Assembly (NCBI RefSeq): GCF_000371965.1
Contig: NZ_AQUO01000001.1
Span: 62,001-126,000, forward strand
Length of the DNA: 64,000 nt
Direction of reading: 5' to 3'
Source of the DNA: Paracoccus sp. N5
GTDB lineage: Bacteria > Pseudomonadota > Alphaproteobacteria > Rhodobacterales > Rhodobacteraceae
Part shown: piece after piece, positions 40,984 through 48,641 of the stretch
Position numbering within the stretch: the stretch's first letter is position 1
How the letters are laid out: every line of letters begins with the position of its first letter
Notes under the pieces: generated by a model
Databases searched by the model: none
Seen by the model: the letters and a program-made list of their open reading frames with translations, nothing else
What the model was told of the DNA's origin: nothing
Program-made: the position numbers and the translations under genes

Positions 40984-41834
40984 CCGGCGAGGGCTCAAAG
41001 CGCGACCGGCTGCGGGGCGCGCTGCAACGCGGCCGCGACAAATGGGCGGATCTGCGGCCGCGGCTGATCTCGGGTGCCGTCCTGGTGGTGCTGGGGCTGG
41101 TGCTGCTGCTGTCCGCGGGGCTGTGGCTGCGCTTCGGCGTCGCGGCGGTGATCGGGCTGATGATGTGGGAACTGGCGCGGCTGACCGGCTGGCGCCATCC
41201 CGAGTTCCACAGCCCGCGCCATCCGGTGCTGATCGGCGTGCTGTCGGGACTGGTGATGCTCGCCATGCTGGTGCTGCCGGGCGACTGGCCGATGGCGCTG
41301 GTGCTGGTGCCGATGATTGCCGGCTGGCACGGCACGCATGAGCATGAGCGCCCGGCCTATCTGCTGTTCACGCTGGCCATCCTCGGCGCCGGCTACGGCC
41401 TGGTGGTGATCCGCGAGGCGATGGGCCTGCCGACGCTGTTCTGGATCGTGGGCACGGTGGTCGCCTCGGACGTGCTGGGCTATTTCGTCGGCCGCAAGCT
41501 GGGCGGGGCGCGGTTCTGGCCGGCGATCAGCCCCAAGAAGACCTGGAGCGGCACCATCGCCGGCTGGGTCGGGGCGCTGGTGCTGGCGGGGGCGCTGTGG
41601 ATTTCCGGCCTGGCCGGCTGGCAGGTCGTGATCGTCGGGCCGCTGCTGGCGCTGGCCGGGCAATTCGGCGATATTGCCGAAAGCTGGCTCAAGCGCCGGG
41701 TCGGCGCCAAGGACAGCTCCGACCTGATCCCCGGCCATGGCGGGGCGATGGACCGTTTCGACGCCATGGCCGGGGCGCTTCTGCTGGCGCTGGCCCTGCT
41801 GATGGCGAACCTTCTGCCGGTGATCGGAGGCTGA
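40980..41834 (+). CDS. cdsA: phosphatidate cytidylyltransferase
   Basis: This 284-residue polytopic membrane enzyme makes CDP-diacylglycerol from CTP and phosphatidic acid. About seven hydrophobic segments are visible. The CDS signature is complete near the C-terminus: KRRVGAKDSSDLIPGHGGAM followed by DRFD. The start at 40980 overlaps the uppS stop; the longer frame upstream is antisense to nothing useful and is rejected. Confidence 0.95.
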   Translation: MTGEGSKRDRLRGALQRGRDKWADLRPRLISGAVLVVLGLVLLLSAGLWLRFGVAAVIGLMMWELARLTGWRHPEFHSPRHPVLIGVLSGLVMLAMLVLPGDWPMALVLVPMIAGWHGTHEHERPAYLLFTLAILGAGYGLVVIREAMGLPTLFWIVGTVVASDVLGYFVGRKLGGARFWPAISPKKTWSGTIAGWVGALVLAGALWISGLAGWQVVIVGPLLALAGQFGDIAESWLKRRVGAKDSSDLIPGHGGAMDRFDAMAGALLLALALLMANLLPVIGG

Positions 41835-41838
41835 GATC

Positions 41839-43011
41839 ATGCGCAGCGTATCGGTGCTGGGCGCGACCGGATCGGTTGGCGAAAGCGCATTCGACCTGTT
41901 GATGCGGGCGGGCGGCGCGCAGGCGTTCCGCACCGTCGCCCTGACCGGCGGCGCCAATGTCGCGCGGCTGGCCGAGATGGCGCGCGCCCTGCGGGCCGAG
42001 ATCGCCGTGACCGCCTGGCCGGAAAAGCTGGCCGAGTTGCGCGAATTGCTCGCCGGCAGCGGCATTGCCTGCGCGGCGGGGGCGGATGCCGTCACCGAGG
42101 CCGCGGCGCGGCCCGCGGACTGGACGCTTTCCGCCATCGTCGGCGCCGCCGGCCTGCCGCCGGGGCTTGCGGTGCTGAACCGGGGCGGCACGCTGGCGCT
42201 GGCGAACAAGGAGACTCTGGTCGCCGCCGGGCCCTTGGTCATGGGTCGCGCCCGCCGCACCGGCGCGCGCATCCTGCCGGTCGATTCCGAACATTCCGCG
42301 ATTTTCCAGGCGCTTCAGGGCGAAGATCTCGAAAGCGTCGAGTATGTGACCATCACCGCCTCGGGCGGCGCCTTCCGCGACTGGCCGCTGGAGCGCCTGG
42401 CCCAGGCCAGCGTGGCCGAGGCCAGCCGGCATCCGAACTGGGCCATGGGCCAGCGCATTACCATCGACAGCGCCAGCATGTTCAACAAGGCGCTGGAGGT
42501 CATCGAGGCGCATGAATTTTTCGGCCTCGGGCCCGAGCGGATCCGCGTGCTGGTGCATCCGCAGTCGATCATCCATGCCATGGTCACGCATCGCGACGGC
42601 GGCAGCATCGCGCATCTGGGCGCGCCCGACATGCGCCATGCCATCGGCTATGCGCTGAACTGGCCGGCGCGCGCCGAACTGCCGGTGCCGCGGCTGGATC
42701 TGGCCGCGCTTGGCAGCCTGAGCTTCGCCGATCCGGACGAGGCGCGCTGGCCCGCCCTGCGCCTGGCGCGCGAGGCGATGCAGGCCGGCGGTGCGGCGGG
42801 GGCGGTGCTGAACGCCGCCAAGGAACAGGCGCTGGATGATTTCATCGCCGGCCATATCCGCTTTACCGACATGGCCCCGGCCGTGGAGCGGGCGCTGGAA
42901 CTGGCGGCGCGCGAGGCCGGATTCGCGCAAAGTCCCGGCGATCTGGATGCCGTGCTGGCCTGGGACGGTTTCGGCCGCCGGGCCGCGGCGCAAGGCCGGG
43001 GCGCGGCATGA
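41839..43011 (+). CDS. dxr: 1-deoxy-D-xylulose 5-phosphate reductoisomerase
   Basis: This 390-residue enzyme is the second step of the MEP isoprenoid pathway and feeds uppS. The NADPH motif is VLGATGSVGES near the N-terminus. Metal- and substrate-binding segments are LANKETLVAAG, PVDSEHSAIFQ, TASGGAFRDWP, HPNWAMGQRITIDSA and FNKALEVIEAHEFF. It overlaps rseP by four bases. Confidence 0.97.
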   Translation: MRSVSVLGATGSVGESAFDLLMRAGGAQAFRTVALTGGANVARLAEMARALRAEIAVTAWPEKLAELRELLAGSGIACAAGADAVTEAAARPADWTLSAIVGAAGLPPGLAVLNRGGTLALANKETLVAAGPLVMGRARRTGARILPVDSEHSAIFQALQGEDLESVEYVTITASGGAFRDWPLERLAQASVAEASRHPNWAMGQRITIDSASMFNKALEVIEAHEFFGLGPERIRVLVHPQSIIHAMVTHRDGGSIAHLGAPDMRHAIGYALNWPARAELPVPRLDLAALGSLSFADPDEARWPALRLAREAMQAGGAAGAVLNAAKEQALDDFIAGHIRFTDMAPAVERALELAAREAGFAQSPGDLDAVLAWDGFGRRAAAQGRGAA

Positions 43012-44333
43012 GCGCGGCCGTCGAGATGCTGGGCGGGTTCCTGTGGACCGCCGCCGCCTTCGTCCTGGCGCTGTCGATCATCGTCACGGTGCATGAATAC
43101 GGCCATTATATCATCGGCCGGCTTTGCGGCATCCGGGCCGAGGTGTTCTCGCTGGGTTTCGGCCCGCGGTTGTTTTCGCGCCGCGACCGGCGCGGCACGC
43201 TGTGGCAGGTGGCGGCGATCCCCCTGGGCGGCTATGTGCGTTTCCTGGGCGATGCCGATGCCGCCAGCGCCGGTTCGGTCGCGGTCGCGCCTGAACGCGC
43301 CCGGCAAAGCCTGAACGGGGCGCCGCTCTGGGCGCGCTTCGCCACCGTCGCGGCGGGGCCGGTGTTCAACTTCATCCTGTCCATCCTGGTCTTTGCCGGC
43401 ATGGCGATCTGGCAGGGCCTGCCGGTCGATCAGGTGCAGGTCGGCAAGCTGCATCCGGTGCCGCCGGGCGTGACGATGCAGCTGCAACCCGGCGACCGCA
43501 TCCTGGCGGTGGACGGCCGGCCGGTCGCCAGCTGGCGTGACCTCGGCCTGCTGGCCGAAAGCCTGCCGGCGCGGCCGAGCCATGACTGGACCGTGCTGCG
43601 CGAGGGCGCCGAGATCACCGTGCCCGGGCCCGACCCGGTGCCGCCGCTGGTCGGCGGCGTCGCGCCGCGCAGCCCGGCCGTCGCCGCGGGATTGCAGCCC
43701 GGCGACGTGATCCTGGCGGTGGACGGTCAGCCCGTGCGGCGCTTCGACGAATTGCGCGGCCATGTCACGGCCGCGGCCGGCAAGCCGGTGGTGCTGCGCG
43801 TCTGGCGCGAGGGTCAGGGCGAGGCCGACTATACGCTGGTCCCGCGCGAACAGGACCTGCCGACCGAAGCCGGCTACGAGCGGCGCTGGATGATCGGCGT
43901 CCAAGGCGGCGGCAGCTATTTCGACCCGGCGATCCGTTCGGCCGGGCCGCTGGAATCGCTGGCCCTGGGTGCGGCGCGGACCTGGGACATCATCGCCTCG
44001 TCGGTCTCGGGGCTTTGGGCCATGGTCACCGGCCAGATCGGCAGCTGCAACCTGGGCGGGGCGATTTCCATCGCCGAGACCACCGGGCAGGCGGCCTCGG
44101 CCGGGGGCGGCAACTTCATCTGGTGGATCGCCGTGCTGTCGGCGGCGATCGGGTTCCTGAACCTGCTGCCGGTGCCGGTCCTGGATGGCGGGCACCTGAT
44201 GTTCTATCTTTACGAGGCAGTGGCGCGGCGGCGGCCCTCGGCCCGGGTGATCGACATCCTGTCGGCGCTCGGCATGGCTGCGGTGCTGTCGCTGATGGTT
44301 TTCGGCCTCAGCAACGATCTTTTCTGCCCCTGA
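43008..44333 (+). CDS. rseP: RIP metalloprotease RseP (site-2 protease)
   Basis: This 441-residue intramembrane zinc protease cleaves anti-sigma factors and leftover signal peptides. HEYGH at 29-33 sits in the first membrane helix. Two PDZ domains follow (around 145-185 with LQPGDRILAVDGRPV, and around 215-260 with LQPGDVILAVDGQPV). The third metal ligand is in LNLLPVPVLDGGHL near the C-terminus. Placed between dxr and bamA as in most proteobacteria. Confidence 0.96.
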   Translation: MSAAVEMLGGFLWTAAAFVLALSIIVTVHEYGHYIIGRLCGIRAEVFSLGFGPRLFSRRDRRGTLWQVAAIPLGGYVRFLGDADAASAGSVAVAPERARQSLNGAPLWARFATVAAGPVFNFILSILVFAGMAIWQGLPVDQVQVGKLHPVPPGVTMQLQPGDRILAVDGRPVASWRDLGLLAESLPARPSHDWTVLREGAEITVPGPDPVPPLVGGVAPRSPAVAAGLQPGDVILAVDGQPVRRFDELRGHVTAAAGKPVVLRVWREGQGEADYTLVPREQDLPTEAGYERRWMIGVQGGGSYFDPAIRSAGPLESLALGAARTWDIIASSVSGLWAMVTGQIGSCNLGGAISIAETTGQAASAGGGNFIWWIAVLSAAIGFLNLLPVPVLDGGHLMFYLYEAVARRRPSARVIDILSALGMAAVLSLMVFGLSNDLFCP

Positions 44334-44347
44334 GCGGGCATGGGCTT

Positions 44348-44376
44348 TTGACAGTCCCGCCCGCTTCGCTGTATCC
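44348..44376 (+). promoter_or_regulatory. candidate promoter for bamA
   Basis: TTGACA (44348-44353) is followed after 17 bp by GTATCC (44371-44376), about 60 bp before the bamA ATG. The -35 is consensus and the -10 is weak. This would let bamA-skp be expressed separately from the upstream operon. Confidence 0.45.
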
Positions 44377-44436
44377 ATCGGAACAAATCCGGTGGGGCCA
44401 ACCCGCCGGGCCATGCATTACGCGCGAGGGGCGGCG

Positions 44437-46773
44437 ATGACGGACAGGAAACTCGGCAAGGGCGCGCTGGCGCTGATCTCGGCGCTGGCTGTGGCCGCGC
44501 CCGTCGGCCTGGTGGCGAGTGCCGCCTCGGCCTATGTCTTCAGCAATGTCCGCATCGAGGGCAACCAGCGGATCGAACCGGCGACGATCCTGTCCTATCT
44601 GGACCTGCCGCGCGGCCAGGACGTGTCGGGCGGCGCGCTGAACGACGCCATGCAGCGATTGCAGAATTCGGGCCTGTTCGAAAAGGTCGAGCTGGTGCCC
44701 TCGGGCGGCACGCTGGTGGTGCGCGTCTCGGAATATCCGACGATCAACGTCATCTCCTTCGAGGGCAACAAGCGCCTCAAGGACGAGAACCTGGCCGAGA
44801 TCGTCAAGTCCAAGGCCCGCCGCGTCTATTCCCCGGCGCAGGCCGAGGCCGATGCCGCCGCGATCAGTCAGGTCTATGCCTCGGAAGGGCGGCTGGCCGC
44901 CCGCGTCGATCCGCGCATCATCCGCCGCGGCAACAACCAGGTCGACCTGGTCTTCGAGGTGGCCGAGGGCAAGGTCACCGAGATCGAGCGCATCGGCTTC
45001 GTCGGCAACCGCGCCTTTTCCGACCGCCGGCTGCGCAACGTCTTGCAGACCAAGCAGGCCGGCTTCCTGCGCACCTTCATCAAGCGCGACACCTTCGCGC
45101 CGGACCGGCTGCCGGTCGATGAAAAGCTGCTGACCGATTTCTACCGCTCGCGCGGCTATGCCGATTTCAAGGTCCAGGCGGTGGCGCCGGAACTGGCCCG
45201 CGAACGCGACGCCTTCTATATCACCTTCCAGATCCAGGAAGGCCCGCGCTACACCTTCGGCACCGTGAACACCGTCAGCGAGATCCCCGGCGTCGATGCC
45301 GGCGAATTCGCGGCGCAGAACCGGGTCAAGCGGGGCGCGGTCTACAACCCGACCATCATCGACACCACCATCCGCCGGATGGAGGCGCTGGCGCTGCAGA
45401 AGGGCCTCGACTTCGTCAATATCGAGCCGCGCATCACCCGCAACGAGCGCAACCAGACCCTGGACCTGACCTTTGCCCTGACCCGCGGCCAGCGCGTCTT
45501 CGTCGAGCGCATCGACATCGAGGGCAACACCACGACGCTGGACGAGGTGATCCGCCGCCAGTTCGTCACGGTCGAAGGCGATCCCTTCAACCCGCGCGAG
45601 ATCCGCAACTCGGCCGAGCGGCTGCGGGCGCTGGGGTATTTCTCGGACGTGCAGGCCGAAAGCCGGCAGGGCACCTCGCCCGAGCAGGTCATCGTGGACG
45701 TGAACGTCGAGGAACAGCCGACCGGCAGCCTGAACTTCGGCGTCAGCTACGGCGTCTCGACCGGCGTCGGCTTCAACGCCTCGCTGTCGGAAAAGAACTT
45801 CCTGGGCCGCGGCCAGCAGGTGGACCTGTCCTTTGCCACCGGCTCGGGCACGAAAAGCTCGGGCTTCACCTTCGTCGAGCCCTATTTCCTGGGCCGCGAC
45901 CTGAAGGCGCGCTTCCAGACCTGGTACAACACCACCGACCGGCTGAATTCGGACTACAACACCCGCACCGTCGGCTTCCAGACCGGGATGGAGTTCCCGA
46001 TCTCGCAAAACGGCCGGCTGGAGCTGCGCTACAAGCTCAGCAAGGACACGCTCTATGACGTCGAGGAACTGCATGTCGACGAGGAGAGCGGCGAGCTGGT
46101 CGGCTCCTCGCCGATCCTCTACAACGAACAGGGCGGCTTCTTCACCTCGGCGCTTGGCTATACCTACAGCTATGACAGCCGCGTTGCCGGGCTGGACCCG
46201 CTGACCAGCTATCGGCTGCGCTTCAGCCAGGATTTCGCCGGCGTCGGCGGCGACGTGAAATCGGTCACCAGCTCGCTTTACGCCGGGGTCGAAAGCCGGG
46301 CCTGGCGCGAAAGCGTGACCATGCTGGCGGAATTCGAGGCCGGCGCCGTGCATATGCTGGGCGACCAGAACAGCCGCTTCCTGAACCGCTATACCGGCAA
46401 TGGCAAGATCCGCGGCTTCGAGCCGAACGGCATGGGTCCGCGCGACCTGGCCGCGCCGAACGAGGACGCACTGGGGGGCAATTATTTCTGGGCGCTGCGC
46501 ACGGAACTGCAGTTCCCGCTGGGCCTGCCCGAGGAATATGGCATCAAGGGCGGCCTGTTTGCCGATGCCGGCTCGGTCTGGGGGCTGGACAACAAGATCG
46601 GCGCCTTCGACACGCCGGTCGATGACGGCATGCATATCCGCGCCTCGGTCGGGGCCTCGCTGTTCTGGACCACGCCGATCGGTCCCCTGCGCTTCAACTT
46701 CGCCAAGGCGTTGAAGAAAGAGGACTACGACGAGGAACAGGCCTTCGACCTGACCATTTCGACCAAGTTCTGA
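44437..46773 (+). CDS. bamA: outer membrane assembly factor BamA
   Basis: This 778-residue outer-membrane protein inserts beta-barrel proteins. A signal peptide covers about residues 1-31 (ends AASA). Five POTRA repeats follow (about 32-430, with repeats like VRIEGNQRIEP, VISFEGNKRLKD, IGFVGNRAFSD and IDIEGNTTTLD). A C-terminal barrel includes GSGTKSSGFTFVEPYFLGRD and ends in phenylalanine (STKF). The start at 44437 has GAGGGG five bases upstream; two earlier in-frame starts are less well supported. It overlaps the skp start by one base. Confidence 0.96.
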   Translation: MTDRKLGKGALALISALAVAAPVGLVASAASAYVFSNVRIEGNQRIEPATILSYLDLPRGQDVSGGALNDAMQRLQNSGLFEKVELVPSGGTLVVRVSEYPTINVISFEGNKRLKDENLAEIVKSKARRVYSPAQAEADAAAISQVYASEGRLAARVDPRIIRRGNNQVDLVFEVAEGKVTEIERIGFVGNRAFSDRRLRNVLQTKQAGFLRTFIKRDTFAPDRLPVDEKLLTDFYRSRGYADFKVQAVAPELARERDAFYITFQIQEGPRYTFGTVNTVSEIPGVDAGEFAAQNRVKRGAVYNPTIIDTTIRRMEALALQKGLDFVNIEPRITRNERNQTLDLTFALTRGQRVFVERIDIEGNTTTLDEVIRRQFVTVEGDPFNPREIRNSAERLRALGYFSDVQAESRQGTSPEQVIVDVNVEEQPTGSLNFGVSYGVSTGVGFNASLSEKNFLGRGQQVDLSFATGSGTKSSGFTFVEPYFLGRDLKARFQTWYNTTDRLNSDYNTRTVGFQTGMEFPISQNGRLELRYKLSKDTLYDVEELHVDEESGELVGSSPILYNEQGGFFTSALGYTYSYDSRVAGLDPLTSYRLRFSQDFAGVGGDVKSVTSSLYAGVESRAWRESVTMLAEFEAGAVHMLGDQNSRFLNRYTGNGKIRGFEPNGMGPRDLAAPNEDALGGNYFWALRTELQFPLGLPEEYGIKGGLFADAGSVWGLDNKIGAFDTPVDDGMHIRASVGASLFWTTPIGPLRFNFAKALKKEDYDEEQAFDLTISTKF

Positions 46774-47459
46774 TGCGGGCGGGGCGTCAGGTCGCGCTGC
46801 TCGGGCTGGCCCTCCTGCTGGCCGGCCCGCCGGCCGCGCTGGCGCAGACGGTGGCGCCGCTGGCCGGCGGCCCCTCGGCCGCGCCGCTGGTCGTCGATGC
46901 CCCCGAGCCCAAGGGCGAGGGCGTGCTGCCGGTGATGACGCTGGACCAGGAGGCGCTTTACGCCGGCACGAAATGGGGCCAGCGCGTCAAGGCGGAGCTG
47001 GAACGGCGCGGCCAGGAGATCGCGGCCGAGAACGAGCGTCTGGCCAACCAGTTCTCTGCCGAGGAGCAGTCGCTGACCCTGCTGCGCCAGACCATGCCCG
47101 CCGACGAATTCCGCAAGCAGGCCGAGGAATTCGACAAGCGCGCGGTCGAGGTGCGCCGCCAGCGCGAGGCCGCGGCGGAAGAACTGAACAAGCGCGCCGC
47201 CGATGAATATTATGCGTTTTCCCGGGCGATGCTGCCGGTGCTGGCCGCGCTGATGCGCGAACGCGGCGCGGTCGCGGTGCTGGACAAGCGCGCGATCCTG
47301 GTCGCGGCGCAATCCATCGACGTGACCGAGGCGCTGATCCAGCGCATCGACAGCGAGATCGGCGCCGGCCCGCTGCAACAGGGCCCGAACCTGCCCGCGC
47401 CGCAAGAGCCGGCCGAGCCGTCGGAAGCCGCACCCGAACCCTCCGCTCCGGCCGAATAG
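46773..47459 (+). CDS. OmpH/Skp-family periplasmic chaperone
   Basis: This 228-residue secreted protein has a signal peptide (about 1-25, ending ALA) and a long coiled-coil region around residues 70-150 (RGQEIAAENERLANQFSAEE and EFRKQAEEFDKRAVEVRRQR). This is typical of OmpH/Skp chaperones that carry outer-membrane proteins to the Bam complex. The proline/alanine/glutamate-rich tail is variable. In many relatives fabZ and lpxA come next; here the operon ends and a convergent nucleoside hydrolase gene follows. Confidence 0.88.
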   Translation: MRAGRQVALLGLALLLAGPPAALAQTVAPLAGGPSAAPLVVDAPEPKGEGVLPVMTLDQEALYAGTKWGQRVKAELERRGQEIAAENERLANQFSAEEQSLTLLRQTMPADEFRKQAEEFDKRAVEVRRQREAAAEELNKRAADEYYAFSRAMLPVLAALMRERGAVAVLDKRAILVAAQSIDVTEALIQRIDSEIGAGPLQQGPNLPAPQEPAEPSEAAPEPSAPAE

Positions 47460-47608
47460 GTCCGCAGCCGCGGCGGCACCGCCTGTTGGACAAGGCGCCG
47501 TGGCTGCCGCCTCGGCCCAGGACCGGCCTGCTTTGGGCAAGCTGGAGCCGGCCGACGCAAGCATTCTTCGCCATCATGCGCCTGGCACCAGAGGCGGGGG
47601 CGTCCCGA

Positions 47609-48556
47609 TCAGCCCAGCCGGCGGTCGAGCTCGCCGATGCGCCGGGTCAGCAGTTCGAAGAGTCCGTGCACATCGACGTCGCGGATGAAGGTGGCGTTCG
47701 GGGTGCGGCCGCTGACCCGCCACCAGTCGGCGACGGTCATGCCCAGGGTGAACTCGCCCCGCGTCTCGATCTCGACATTGATGAACCGGCCCGAGAACAG
47801 CTGCGGCGCCAGCAGCCAGGCGATGGTGCAGGGGTCGTGCAGCGGCGCGCCCTCGCTGCCGTATTTCTCGCGGTCGTAGCGTTCGAAGAAATCGGTCCAG
47901 CTGGCGATGGCCTGGCCGATGCGGCCCATGGCGCGCATCTGCTCGACCCAAGGCCGGTTGGTCAGCGCCTTGTGCGTCACGTCGAGCGGCATCACCGTCA
48001 GCGGCGCGCCGGCGGCAAAGACCAGGCTGGCGGCCTCGGGGTCGACATAGATATTGAACTCGGCCGTGGGGGTGATGTTGCCGACCTCGAAATAGGCACC
48101 GCCCATCAGCACGATCTCCTGCACGCGCGGGATGATGTCGGGCGCGCGCTGGAAGGCCATGGCGATATTCGTCAGCGGCCCGATCGGCACCAGCGTCACC
48201 GAGCCGGCGGGCTCGCGGCGCAGGGTGTCGATCAGGAAATCGACGGCATGGCCGGGGGCCAGCGCCATGGTGGGGTCGGGCAGGGTGACGCCGTCGAGGC
48301 CGGTCTTGCCATGCACATGCTCGGCCGTGACCAGCGGGCGCGACAGTGGCGCCTCGGCCCCGGCGTAAACCGGCAGGTCGGTCCGGCCGGCCAGTTCGCA
48401 CAGCACGAGGGCATTGCGCTGGGTATGGTGCAGCGGCACGTTGCCGGCCACCGCCGTCAGGCCCAGCACCTCGAGCTCGGGGCTGGCCAGCGCCAGCAGG
48501 ATGGCGACGGCGTCGTCCTGGCCCGGGTCGGTGTCGATGATGATCTTGCGGGCCAT
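47609..48556 (-). CDS. inosine/uridine-preferring nucleoside hydrolase
   Basis: This 315-residue enzyme cleaves the N-glycosidic bond of nucleosides. The calcium-binding signature IIIDTDPGQDDAVAIL is at the N-terminus. Further conserved parts are VGPLTN as VPIGPLTNIAMAF, EIVLMGGAYFEVGN, AEFNIYVDPEAA and the active-site LHDPCTIAWLL. An AGGAGA ribosome site precedes the ATG. Likely a salvage enzyme; no transporter is adjacent. Confidence 0.94.
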   Translation of the reverse strand: MARKIIIDTDPGQDDAVAILLALASPELEVLGLTAVAGNVPLHHTQRNALVLCELAGRTDLPVYAGAEAPLSRPLVTAEHVHGKTGLDGVTLPDPTMALAPGHAVDFLIDTLRREPAGSVTLVPIGPLTNIAMAFQRAPDIIPRVQEIVLMGGAYFEVGNITPTAEFNIYVDPEAASLVFAAGAPLTVMPLDVTHKALTNRPWVEQMRAMGRIGQAIASWTDFFERYDREKYGSEGAPLHDPCTIAWLLAPQLFSGRFINVEIETRGEFTLGMTVADWWRVSGRTPNATFIRDVDVHGLFELLTRRIGELDRRLG

Positions 48557-48641
48557 GCGTCTCTCCTGCGGCATCGTGGCGCGAGGGAAGCCCGCTGCCG
48601 CGGAATATGCAAGGGGGGCAGTGCGCTATTCAGTTCGCGCG

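Noticed and set aside
42648..44414. Long open frame antisense to dxr and rseP (588 codons)
   Set aside because: It is opposite strongly conserved genes and its residues show only the bias expected from G+C-rich complementary codons. Similar antisense frames lie opposite bamA, ligA, guaA and others.
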